A stretch of 64,000 nt of DNA from Actinospineispora eucalypti (GTDB lineage Bacteria > Actinomycetota > Actinomycetes > Mycobacteriales > Pseudonocardiaceae). Positions 9,957 through 18,459 of the stretch are shown piece after piece. How positions within the stretch are numbered: the stretch's first letter is position 1; the number at the start of each line of letters is the position of its first letter. The stretch lies in assembly GCA_014208095.1 (NCBI GenBank), contig JACHMT010000001.1:1922001-1986000 (forward strand). Direction: 5' to 3'. The translations under genes and the position numbers were made by a program. The notes beneath the pieces are model-generated. The model had not been told where the DNA came from. It did not search any database and was given only the letters and a program-made list of their open reading frames with translations.

Positions 9957-11369
9957 ATGCCCGAATCGATGGCGATCGCGCCGATCCGGCCGCGCCGGGT
10001 GACCCGGAGCATCGGCCGGTTCACCGGTCCGACGCTCGTCCAGACGTCCGATCCGAAGCCGGCCCGGCCCGGGCCGCCGCCCTCCGCGGCGCCCGGCTCC
10101 CCGACGCCCGCCGCCGCCGCGTCTGACTCCGCGTCGGACCGTGCCGAAGCGGCCGGTTCCGCGCCGGTGCGTCCCGAGGGTGCCGAGCCCGCGCCGGGCC
10201 GTCGGGTGTTGGTGGTCGTCGGCATCGCTCTGGTCGCGGTGAACCTGCGCACCGCGGTGACCAGCCTCGGCGCGCTGCTCGGTGAGGTGACGGCGGCGTG
10301 GTCGTTCTCCGGGGCGGCCGCCGGCCTGCTCACCGCACTGCCGGTGCTGACGTTCGCCCTGCTGGGTGTGGGGGCACCCCGGTTGGCCCGCCGGCTGGGC
10401 ACGGAAACGCTGGTCGCGTTGGCCATGCTGTTCACGGCCGGCGGGCTGGCGATGCGCGCGGTGACCGGTGCCTGGCCGGTGTTCCTGCTGGCCAGCGTGC
10501 TCGCCCTGGCCGGTGCGGCGGTGGGGAACGTGTTGCTGCCGCCGCTGGTGAAGAAGTACTTCCCGGACCGGATCGGTGCGCTGACCGCGCTCTACACCAC
10601 CGCGCTCGCGCTCGGTATGACCGGCGGGGCGGCGCTGACCGTGCCGACGCAGCGGGCGCTGGACGGGGACTGGCGGGTCGGGCTGGGCATCTGGGCGGGC
10701 CTGGCGCTGGTCGCCGTTCCGCCCTGGCTGGCCCTGGCCACGGGGGCCGGGGCGGTGGAGCCCGGCCCGGCGCGGCGGATGGCGGTGCACCGGTCCGGCA
10801 CGGCGCTGGCGCTCACGGTGTTCTTCGGCTGCCAGTCCTGCAACGCCTACGTGGTGCTGGACTGGCTGCCCACCGTGCTGGCCGACGCGGGTGTGGACCC
10901 GGCCCGGGCGGGCATCCCGCTGGCCGTGTTCGGCGCGGCGGCGGTGCCGGCCTCGCTGCTGGTGCCCTGGCTGGCGGCGCGATCGGACGGCGCCCAGCGC
11001 GGCCTGGTGCTGGCGACCGCGCTGAGCTACGCGGCCGGCTACCTGGGGCTGCTCGGCGCGCCGGCCGGGGCGGGCTGGTTGTGGGGGCTGCTGCTCGGCG
11101 TGGGCAACGGGGCGTTCCCGCTGGCCGTCACGCTGATCGGGCTGCGCTCCCACGACGCGGAGGTGACCGCCGCGCTGTCCGGGCTGGTCCAGGGGGCCGG
11201 CTACCTGCTCGCCGCGGCCGGCCCCCTGTTAGTGGGCCTGCTGCACCAGTCGACCGGCGGCTGGCGGGCGCCGTTGCTGGTGCTGCTCGGCGGGTTGGTC
11301 GTCCAGCTGGCCAGCGGTTTGCGCGCGGCCCGGTCCGGCACCGTTGACGGCTTTTCGAATCAGCACTAA
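9957..11369 (+). CDS. CynX/NimT-type MFS permease
   Basis: A 470-residue major facilitator protein with about 12 membrane segments. It resembles the CynX/NimT (cyanate/2-nitroimidazole) branch: VVGIALVAVNLRTAVTSLGALL, FALLGVGAPRLARRLG and GNVLLPPLVKKYFPDR are typical. The first ~80 residues are a Pro/Ala-rich, probably disordered cytoplasmic extension that the family normally lacks. ATG 9957 is preferred over GTG 9954 because AGGA (9947-9950) is better spaced. Substrate is unknown; small organic anions are likely. It ends 11 bases before the luciferase-like gene and may be co-transcribed with it. Confidence 0.8.
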   Translation: MPESMAIAPIRPRRVTRSIGRFTGPTLVQTSDPKPARPGPPPSAAPGSPTPAAAASDSASDRAEAAGSAPVRPEGAEPAPGRRVLVVVGIALVAVNLRTAVTSLGALLGEVTAAWSFSGAAAGLLTALPVLTFALLGVGAPRLARRLGTETLVALAMLFTAGGLAMRAVTGAWPVFLLASVLALAGAAVGNVLLPPLVKKYFPDRIGALTALYTTALALGMTGGAALTVPTQRALDGDWRVGLGIWAGLALVAVPPWLALATGAGAVEPGPARRMAVHRSGTALALTVFFGCQSCNAYVVLDWLPTVLADAGVDPARAGIPLAVFGAAAVPASLLVPWLAARSDGAQRGLVLATALSYAAGYLGLLGAPAGAGWLWGLLLGVGNGAFPLAVTLIGLRSHDAEVTAALSGLVQGAGYLLAAAGPLLVGLLHQSTGGWRAPLLVLLGGLVVQLASGLRAARSGTVDGFSNQH

Positions 11370-11380
11370 AAAGATGGGTC

Positions 11381-12463
11381 ATGCACGTCGGACTGGGACT
11401 GTTCTTCCAGGGACTGGACGAGGGCGAGGACGACCACGCGGTGGTGCGCGCCCAGCTCGCGCTGGCCGAACGGGCCGAGGCGGACGGCTTCGGCTCGTTG
11501 TGGACGGCCGAGCACCACTTCACCCGCTACCACATGATGCCCAACCCGCTGCAGCTGCTGACCTACCTGGCCGGGCGCACCCGGTCGGTCCGGCTGGGCA
11601 CCATGGTCATGGTGCTGCCGTGGCACGACCCGGTGCGGGTGGCCGAGGAGGTGGCCTGGCTGGACTCGGTCTCCGGCGGGCGGGTGCTGCTCGGGCTGGG
11701 TCGGGGCCTCGGGCGGGTCGAGTTCGACGGCTTCCGGCTGGACATGGCCGAGTCCCGGCAGCGGTTCGTGGAGTACGCCACCACGATCTCGGCCGGCCTG
11801 GAGACCGGCGTGCTGGAACACCAGGGCACGCTGTACCGGCAGCCCAGGGTGGAGCTGCACCCGCCGCCGGTCGCCACGTTCCGGGGCCGGACCTACGCGA
11901 CGGCGGTGTCCCCGGAGTCCGCGAAGATCATGGCCGGCCTGGGCTACGGGCTGTTGCTGCTGGCCCAGAAGCCGTGGGCGACCACGATCGCCGAGACCTC
12001 CGCGTACCGGGAGCTGTTCGCGGACCTCAACGGGCACGAGCCCCCGCCGCCGATCCTGGTCAGCTTCACCACGGTGGACCGCGACCCGGCGCGGGCCGCC
12101 GAGCTGCGCGCCCGGTACGCCTTCGACTACGCCCGGTCCACCGTGGAGCACTACGAGTTCCTGAACCCGTCGCTGGCCGACATACCCGGCTACGAGTACT
12201 ACGCCGGCCTGCACCGCAACATCACCAAGCACGGCCTGGACGCGTTCAACGGCTTCCTGGCCGGCCTGCAGTTCGGCGGCACCCCGGACGAGGTGGTGGA
12301 GCAGACCCTGACCAGGGCGCGCGAACTCGACCTGGGCGGCGTGGTGCACCTGCTCGGCTTCGGCGGCATGCCGGCGGACGTGCGGGAGCGCAACTACCGG
12401 ACGTTCGTCGAGGACGTGTTGCCGCCGCTGCGCGCGGCCGACCCGCACCGGGAAATCGGTTAG
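11381..12463 (+). CDS. LLM-class flavin-dependent oxidoreductase
   Basis: 360 residues of the bacterial luciferase-like monooxygenase family, a TIM barrel using reduced FMN or F420. Family features are the opening MHVGLGLFFQG, AERAEADGFGSLWTAEHHF near residue 30, LGTMVMVLPWHDPVRVAEEVAWLDSVSGGR around 70-100, and GLGRGLGRVEFDGF. The substrate and cofactor cannot be told from the sequence. It follows the MFS permease closely. Its last four bases overlap the convergent Rrf2 regulator. Confidence 0.85.
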   Translation: MHVGLGLFFQGLDEGEDDHAVVRAQLALAERAEADGFGSLWTAEHHFTRYHMMPNPLQLLTYLAGRTRSVRLGTMVMVLPWHDPVRVAEEVAWLDSVSGGRVLLGLGRGLGRVEFDGFRLDMAESRQRFVEYATTISAGLETGVLEHQGTLYRQPRVELHPPPVATFRGRTYATAVSPESAKIMAGLGYGLLLLAQKPWATTIAETSAYRELFADLNGHEPPPPILVSFTTVDRDPARAAELRARYAFDYARSTVEHYEFLNPSLADIPGYEYYAGLHRNITKHGLDAFNGFLAGLQFGGTPDEVVEQTLTRARELDLGGVVHLLGFGGMPADVRERNYRTFVEDVLPPLRAADPHREIG

Positions 12464-12915
12464 CGGTTCTGCCAGGCGTCGGTGCTGTCGGCGATCCGGC
12501 GCACCTTGGCCGGCAGTTTCCGGGAGGCCAGGTCGGCCAGGGTGACGTTCTCCAGCACCCCGCGCACGCTGGCCCGCATGGCCACCCACAGCGGCCGCAG
12601 CGCCTCGGCGGCCTCGGCGTAGTTCAGGTCCTGGGGCCGCTCGCCGCGCACGGTGGCCAGCGGGCCGTCCACCGCGCGGACCACGTCCGCCACGCTGATC
12701 TCCTTCGCCGGCTGGCCCAGCCGGTACCCGCCGTCGATGCCGCGCCGGCTGGCCACGATGCCGGCCCGGCGCAGGTCGCACAGGATGGTCTGGAGGAACT
12801 TCTGCGGGATGTCCTGCGCCTGGGCGATGGACTCCGCGTTGCGGTGCTGCCCCGGGTCGATGGCCAGTTCCACCGCCGCCCGGACCGCATAGTCGGCTCT
12901 TGCTGAAACGCGCAC
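12460..12915 (-). CDS. Rrf2 family transcriptional regulator without Fe-S cysteines
   Basis: 151 residues, GTG start. An Rrf2-type winged helix: SARADYAVRAAVELA, then the recognition helix IPQKFLQTILCDLRRAGIVASRRGIDGGYRLGQP. The three clustered cysteines that hold the cluster in IscR/NsrR are absent; the only cysteine is in ILCDLRR. Sensing must therefore differ from the Fe-S members. It is divergent from the exported amidase gene, and the roughly 130-base gap between them is the likely operator region. Confidence 0.88.
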   Translation of the reverse strand: MRVSARADYAVRAAVELAIDPGQHRNAESIAQAQDIPQKFLQTILCDLRRAGIVASRRGIDGGYRLGQPAKEISVADVVRAVDGPLATVRGERPQDLNYAEAAEALRPLWVAMRASVRGVLENVTLADLASRKLPAKVRRIADSTDAWQNR

Positions 12916-13046
12916 CTACACATAGTGGCCTATCCAGACCGGTCCGCGCACGTGGGGAGGGGGCAAACTTGACTTCTCGGTGGGGAATAAGGTGTCGGAC
13001 CGGCTCGCCCCTAGACTCGCGCTGGTCGGTCGATCTAGGGGTTGGT

Positions 13047-14474
13047 TTGCGGTCGGTGGGACGTCGCCTGTGCGCCCTCGGCGCACTGGTCGCGGCACTC
13101 GCGCTGGCGTTGTACGTGCCGCGCGCCGGGTCCCCGCTCCCCGAATGCCCGCCCGAGCTGGACTGCCGGTTCGTCCCGGCGGCCTACGCGCAGACCGACC
13201 CGGCCGACCCGGACACCTACGGCAACTACGACGTCGCCGACCGCCCGGCCGACGGCAATGACATCCGCTACATCGTCGTCCACAACACCGAGGTCAACTA
13301 CGACCGGGCGATCGAGCTGTTCCGCAACCCGCGCAAGGGGGCGGCGGCGCACTACCTGGTCCGCTCGTCCGACGGCCAGGTCACCCAGTTCATCCCGACC
13401 AAGGACGTCGCCTTCCACGCGGGCAACTACTGGTTCAACACGCACTCGATCGGCGTCGAGCACGAGGGGCTGCTGGCCGAGGGCGACCGCTGGTACACCG
13501 ACGCGATGTACCGGGCGTCCGCCCGCCTGGTGCGCTACCTCGCCGCCCGCTACCACATCCCGCTGGACCGCGAGCACATCCTCGGCCACGACGAGCTGCC
13601 CGGGCTGACCGGCAAGCGCACCGCCGGCATGCACTACGACCCCGGCCCCTACTGGGACTGGGCGCGCTACTTCCAGCTGCTCGGCGCGCCGCTGCCGGCC
13701 ACGCCGGCCACCCGGGGGACGCCGAGCGTGCTGACCATCGCGCCGTCCTTCCCGGCCAACTCCCCGCCGCTGAGCGCGTGCGCCGGCAACAACTGCGCCG
13801 ACCAGCCGGACCAGGGCAGCAACGCGGTTCCGCTGCGCGCCGCCCCGGCCGACGACGCCCCGCTGGTCGGGGACACCCTGCTGCACCCGGACGGTGCGCC
13901 GGGGACCGACAAGCTGTCCGACTGGTCGGCCCGGGCGGTCGCCGGGCAGTCCTTCGCGGTGGCGCGCCGCCACGGTGAGTGGACCGGCATCTGGTTCGGC
14001 GGTCGGCTGACCTGGCTGCGCGACCCGCGCAGCCAGGTGTCGGTGATGGGCGACCCGTCCGGTCCGCTGCTCACCCCCCGGCCGGGCCGCGCCACCATCC
14101 CGGTTTACGGCGCCGCCGCCCCGGAGGCCGGGGCATACCCGGAGGGCGTTCCGGCCGGCGCGATCACGCCGCTGGGCTACACCATTCCCGCCGGTCAGGT
14201 CTATCTCGGCGTGCGGCGCGTCCGGAGCTCGGACTACCACGCGCGGTTCGCCGCCGACCAGAACCCGGACGGCAACCGGCGGGTGGCCGGGGACCGCGAG
14301 CTGTGGCAGATCTCGTTCAACCACCGGCGCGTCTTCGTCGACGCCGCCGACGTAACCGTGGCGTCCCCGGGTTCGGGGCCCCGGGGTTGGGCGCCGCCGG
14401 GTTGGGCGCCGGCGGGTTGGGCGCCGCCGGCAATCCGGCTGGCCGGTCCTCCGCCGGCCCGGCCGGACGTCTAG
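13047..14474 (+). CDS. Exported N-acetylmuramoyl-L-alanine amidase (amidase_2)
   Basis: About 475 residues. The start is uncertain: TTG 13047 has AGGGG well placed upstream, and GTG 13056 is the alternative. A signal peptide follows (VGRRLCALGALVAALALAL). The amidase_2 zinc hydrolase domain spans about residues 65-215, with IRYIVVHNTE (zinc His), DVAFHAGNYWFNTHSIGVEHEG, and ILGHDELPG. It should cleave the MurNAc-L-Ala bond in peptidoglycan. The C-terminal half looks SH3-like (LRAAPADDAPLVGDTLL, WTGIWFGGRLTWLRDP) and may bind the wall. The tail has three GWAPP/A-type repeats from a 15-bp tandem repeat near 14382-14430. Confidence 0.8.
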   Translation: MRSVGRRLCALGALVAALALALYVPRAGSPLPECPPELDCRFVPAAYAQTDPADPDTYGNYDVADRPADGNDIRYIVVHNTEVNYDRAIELFRNPRKGAAAHYLVRSSDGQVTQFIPTKDVAFHAGNYWFNTHSIGVEHEGLLAEGDRWYTDAMYRASARLVRYLAARYHIPLDREHILGHDELPGLTGKRTAGMHYDPGPYWDWARYFQLLGAPLPATPATRGTPSVLTIAPSFPANSPPLSACAGNNCADQPDQGSNAVPLRAAPADDAPLVGDTLLHPDGAPGTDKLSDWSARAVAGQSFAVARRHGEWTGIWFGGRLTWLRDPRSQVSVMGDPSGPLLTPRPGRATIPVYGAAAPEAGAYPEGVPAGAITPLGYTIPAGQVYLGVRRVRSSDYHARFAADQNPDGNRRVAGDRELWQISFNHRRVFVDAADVTVASPGSGPRGWAPPGWAPAGWAPPAIRLAGPPPARPDV

Positions 14475-14752
14475 GGCCGCACGCTCATTGTTGCCGTTCC
14501 GTATGTTTGGTTGCCGTTCCGTTGCGAAGGCTTGGCGCCTCGCGGCCGCCAACCTATAGTTCCTTTTTGATTAAGTTGTTCTTGATTGGCCCGGGCAGTT
14601 CCGTCACAGCCGGTGGGGTGGCACAGCGGAGCCGTCTATCGGTGTGAGTGTGCCACGGATGGATCCCGGGGGAGCGTGGGTTTGCGCCGGTCAGGCACGG
14701 TCCGCACAGTGTGGGGAGAGAGCTGTGTACCTCGCGGCGGAGGTGTCGGGCC

Positions 14753-17446
14753 GTGAGTGACCAGGTCATATGCGCGCTGGCCGGGTGCGACGAAATCGTT
14801 GAGCAGGTGTCGTCCGGCAAGCCCCGGCGGTACTGCTGCCCGGCGCACCGCAAGATTGCGCACCGGCAGCGCCGGGACCGGTCGATGGACGCCCGCCGAC
14901 CCGGGCAGGAGGAACCCGCGTCCGTCCCGGCCATCGAGGTCGCCGCGTCGGTCGAGCGGGCCGAACCGCCACCCGCTCCCGAGCCCGCCCGGGTCACCAC
15001 ACCCGCCGGGGTCACCACACCCGCCCGGGTCGCGGAACCCGCCCGGGCCGTCGAACCCGCCCGGGTGGCGGAACCGGTGCGGATCGCCGAGCCGTCCCGG
15101 ACGGCCGAACCGCCCGGCGTGACCAGCCCACCTCGAGTAGCCCAGCCATCTCGAGTAGCCCAGCCATCTCGAGTAGCCCAGCCGCCTCGGGTAGCCCGGC
15201 CGCCGGCCGCCGGGCCGCCCCCCGCGCCGCACCGCCCCGCGCCGGACTGGGTCACCCAGCCCGTGGCCTGGAACGTTCCGGAACGGGAGCAGGAGCGGGA
15301 AGGCTGGTTGCGCCGGTCCACCCGCTCGCTGTTCGGCCGAGGTGGGCGCCAGACACCGCTCGCCCCGGACCCGTCACCGGGCGAGCCGGGGCCGCTGCGC
15401 CCCCGGTGGACGCAACCGGCACCGGACGGCTCCGGCGGGGGCAACGGCGGATCGGCCCACCCCTACGTGCCGGTGCAGCCGCCGCCTTCGTGGTCCCGGC
15501 ACGCCCGGCCGGCATGGCGGCCCGAGCACCCCGGCCCCGGCGACATCACCGAGCCGGTGCCGGCCCGCCCGCCCGCCACCGCTCCGCCGGAAGCATCCGC
15601 ACCGCCGGACACCGCCGCTCCGTCCGACGCGGACGTTCAGCGGAACGGCGCCGCGTCACCGGAGGTGACCGCGCCGCCGGACCCGGGCGTTCAGCGGAAC
15701 GCGGGCGTCCCACCCGACACCACGGCACCGCCGAGACGCAGGGCCGAGCGGAAGGGTGCCGCCGCGCCGGACCCGGGCGTCGAGCAGAACGGATCCGCGC
15801 CGCCCACCGCTCCGAAAACCGCGGCCCCGAAGTCCACCGCTCCGAAGTCCGACGCCCCGAACTCGGACGCCCCGAAGTCCGACGCCCCGAAGTCGGCCGC
15901 ACCGCCGGAGACGAAGCGGGCCGACGCGTCGCCGGCCGTGCCACCGGCCGCCGTTCCGGCGGAGCCGTTGCCGTGGGAGCAGCCGAAGCCCCGGTTCGCC
16001 GAGCAGCGGGAGAAGCTGACGCGGCGGCGGGCGGAGGCGGCGGAACGCCGGGTCGCCGCCGCCCGGGAGCGCCGCGCGGCGGCGGCCACCCTGGCCGGGA
16101 AGCCGATCCCGGTGGACGCGGTCTACCCGGACGACGACGCCACGGTGTGGCGCCGGATGGTCCTGTGGGTGCGGTCCACCCGCCGGGGTGAGGTGCGGGG
16201 CAGCTCGGGCAAGGTTGCCGGGCAGATGCAGGAAGCCCTGGCCGCGGCATTCCACAGCCTGTCCAACAACCGGCTCCGGTCGCTGCTGACCACCACCGGC
16301 ATCATCGCCGGCGTGGCGGCGGTGATCGTGCTGGTCGCGCTGGGCGACGGGATGAAGGCGAACTTCGACAAGGAGTTCTCCCGCCTGGCCAACCAGATCA
16401 CGGTGACGGCGGCGAAGGGCGCCGTGCCCTCCGGCCGGGAGCCGCGCGATCTGACCGACCGGGACGTCAAGGCGTTGATGGATCCCCAGCGGGCCCCGGA
16501 CATCGTGGAGAGCTCCCCGGCCGTGGTGGCCACGGTGGTGGTCGCGGCGGGGCAGAACAAGAACAAGGCCAGCCTGGTCGGGGCGGTGCACAACTACCTG
16601 GACCTGCTGGACCGGCACGTCACCGCCGGGCGCTGGTTCACACCCGAGGAGGTCACCGACGGCGACCGCGGGGTGATCCTCGGGCCGGAGGCGGTGAACC
16701 TGCTGTACGGGCCGGGCACCCCACCGGAGCACGTGGTCGGCCAGACCGTGCGGCTGTCCACCGCCAACTTCAAGGTGCAGGGTGTGCTGGAGTCCAACGG
16801 CCAGGACGACAACGTGGCCATCACCACGCTGGGCGCCGCCCGCACGCACCTGGTCGGCGACAACGGCGGCAAGGTCGATCTGATCATCCTCAAGTCCAGC
16901 ACGGTGAAGACCGTGGACGATGCCGCCGAGCAGGCCACCGACATCCTGATGGCCCGGCACAACATCACCGACCCGGCCAGCCGGGACTTCAACGTGAAGA
17001 CGTTCACCGACTGGATCGAGAAGAGCCAGAACTCGATCAAGTTCCTGGCCATGTTCATCGTCGCGGTGGCGGCGATCTCCCTGTTCGTCGGCGGGGTGGG
17101 CGTGGCCAACATCATGCTGGTGTCGGTCACCGAACGGACCCGGGAGATCGGCATCCGCAAGGCGGTCGGTGCGAAGACCACCGCGATCATGCGGCAGTTC
17201 CTGTCCGAAGCCGTGGTGCTCACCACCCTGGGCGGCATCGTGGGTGTCCTCTGCGGCATCGGGCTGACCATGCTCGGGGCGGCCACCCTGCCCGACATCG
17301 ACGAGGAGCTGCCGGTCCCGATCCTTTCGGCCGGACCGGTGTTGATCGCGTTCGGAGTCGCCGTCCTCATCGGACTGCTCGCCGGCGGCTACCCCGCCCA
17401 CCGAGCCGCCCGGTTGCGCCCCATCCAGGCCCTGCGATTCGAGTAG
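14753..17446 (+). CDS. FtsX/MacB-type ABC permease with zinc-finger-like, Pro-rich N-terminus
   Basis: 897 residues from GTG 14753, with GGAGG nine bases upstream. Residues 1-45 carry CALAGC then RRYCCPAHRKIAHRQRR, a C-x4-C...CCxxH pattern like small zinc fingers. About 420 Pro/Ala-rich residues follow, with roughly a dozen hexapeptide repeats (RVTTPA, RVAEPA, RVAQPS type; near-identical 18-bp DNA repeats at 15132-15200) and a DAPKS-type repeat. A basic helix EQREKLTRRRAEAAERRVAAARERR leads to a MacB-type core: NNRLRSLLTTTGIIAGVAAVIVL helix, extracytoplasmic domain, and three C-terminal helices with VANIMLVSVTERTREIGIRKAVGA. No ATPase gene is adjacent. Substrate unknown. Confidence 0.75.
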   Translation: MSDQVICALAGCDEIVEQVSSGKPRRYCCPAHRKIAHRQRRDRSMDARRPGQEEPASVPAIEVAASVERAEPPPAPEPARVTTPAGVTTPARVAEPARAVEPARVAEPVRIAEPSRTAEPPGVTSPPRVAQPSRVAQPSRVAQPPRVARPPAAGPPPAPHRPAPDWVTQPVAWNVPEREQEREGWLRRSTRSLFGRGGRQTPLAPDPSPGEPGPLRPRWTQPAPDGSGGGNGGSAHPYVPVQPPPSWSRHARPAWRPEHPGPGDITEPVPARPPATAPPEASAPPDTAAPSDADVQRNGAASPEVTAPPDPGVQRNAGVPPDTTAPPRRRAERKGAAAPDPGVEQNGSAPPTAPKTAAPKSTAPKSDAPNSDAPKSDAPKSAAPPETKRADASPAVPPAAVPAEPLPWEQPKPRFAEQREKLTRRRAEAAERRVAAARERRAAAATLAGKPIPVDAVYPDDDATVWRRMVLWVRSTRRGEVRGSSGKVAGQMQEALAAAFHSLSNNRLRSLLTTTGIIAGVAAVIVLVALGDGMKANFDKEFSRLANQITVTAAKGAVPSGREPRDLTDRDVKALMDPQRAPDIVESSPAVVATVVVAAGQNKNKASLVGAVHNYLDLLDRHVTAGRWFTPEEVTDGDRGVILGPEAVNLLYGPGTPPEHVVGQTVRLSTANFKVQGVLESNGQDDNVAITTLGAARTHLVGDNGGKVDLIILKSSTVKTVDDAAEQATDILMARHNITDPASRDFNVKTFTDWIEKSQNSIKFLAMFIVAVAAISLFVGGVGVANIMLVSVTERTREIGIRKAVGAKTTAIMRQFLSEAVVLTTLGGIVGVLCGIGLTMLGAATLPDIDEELPVPILSAGPVLIAFGVAVLIGLLAGGYPAHRAARLRPIQALRFE

Positions 17447-17449
17447 CCG

Positions 17450-18352
17450 ATGAACAACCGGACCAGCCGGTCGATCGTGAGCGGTGCCTCGCGGCTGATT
17501 GCCACGATCCCGCACGACCTGCGCATCGCGCCCTATCGGCAGATCATCGCGCACGTGGAGGACCGGCTGCGGCTGCGGCTGGACCAGTCCGCGATGCTGC
17601 GCAAGCGCTGGACGCTGTCCGCACCCACCGACCGGGGCACCTGGGTGCGCATCGAGGCCCGCTCGCCCGAGCAGGTGGCCGCCCGGGGCTGGGGCGGTGT
17701 GGAGGCCGCCGAGTCGCTGGTCGGCGTGGCCAAACCCGAGTGGTACCAGGCGGTGTCCTGGCGGGAGGCCGGCACGCGGGTGTGGTGGCGGGCGGACGAG
17801 ACCGAACTGGTGCCCGACTCGCCGATCTGGCTGGCCGGCACGCTGCCCGCCGAGCCCGACCTCTCCGCCGCCTGGTGGGCGCGGCTGCGCGGGTCGCTGG
17901 GCGCGCTGTCCCGGCAGAGCACCACCCGGCTGGGCAACCTGCCCGGAGGAATCGTCGGCGAGGCGTACCTGAACACGCTCATCGAGCGCGCCGCACGGGC
18001 GCTCGGCGCCGCCCCGCCCCGGCCGGTCAGCTTCGAATGGGTTCCCGCGCACGCCGACCTGACCTGGGCCAACCTGACCGGCCCGCGTTGCTGGCTGCTG
18101 GACTGGGCGGACTGGGGGATGGCCCCGCGCGGCCTGGACGCGGCCACCCTGCTGCTGCACTCGCTGGCCGTGCCGACCCTGGCCGCCCGCATCCGCAAGG
18201 AGTTCGCCGCCGACCTGAACAGCCACTCCGGCCGCCTGGTGCTGCTCGCACTGTGCGGGCACCTGGCCACCGACGCCGGCAAGCGCGCCCCGGCGCTGCC
18301 CGAACCCGTCCGGCGGGAGGCCCGCCGGCAGCTGGACATGCTCACCCGCTGA
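17450..18352 (+). CDS. APH-like phosphotransferase-fold protein
   Basis: 300 residues, starting three bases after the permease stop, so almost certainly co-transcribed. The C-terminal half has an aminoglycoside-phosphotransferase-type core: WVPAHADLTWANL (the HxDxxxxN catalytic loop) and CWLLDWADWGMAPRGLDAA (the metal-binding Asp segment). The N-terminal ATP lobe is weakly conserved, with no obvious P-loop Lys motif. It may act on a small molecule or be a degenerate kinase. Its link to the membrane permease is unexplained. Confidence 0.65.
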   Translation: MNNRTSRSIVSGASRLIATIPHDLRIAPYRQIIAHVEDRLRLRLDQSAMLRKRWTLSAPTDRGTWVRIEARSPEQVAARGWGGVEAAESLVGVAKPEWYQAVSWREAGTRVWWRADETELVPDSPIWLAGTLPAEPDLSAAWWARLRGSLGALSRQSTTRLGNLPGGIVGEAYLNTLIERAARALGAAPPRPVSFEWVPAHADLTWANLTGPRCWLLDWADWGMAPRGLDAATLLLHSLAVPTLAARIRKEFAADLNSHSGRLVLLALCGHLATDAGKRAPALPEPVRREARRQLDMLTR

Positions 18353-18459
18353 CCGCGTCGTTGTAACCGAAAGGATGTCGGCCGAGCGGACGGCTTGACC
18401 GGGCGTCGGCCGGAGTGTCGCATGTTCCTGAGAACGCAACGGAGCGGACGGGGCTGCGC

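Noticed and set aside
14382..14430. Three 15-bp GGTTGGGCGCCG-type tandem repeats at the amidase 3' end, considered as a possible minisatellite element.
   Set aside because: They are in frame and simply encode a short GWAPP-type tail; noted in the gene entry rather than as a separate element.
15656..18439. Long minus-strand open frame (927 codons) opposite the ABC permease.
   Set aside because: Shadow frame: His/Gln/Gly/Arg-rich, no recognisable domain, while the plus strand encodes a clear MacB core and an APH-like fold.
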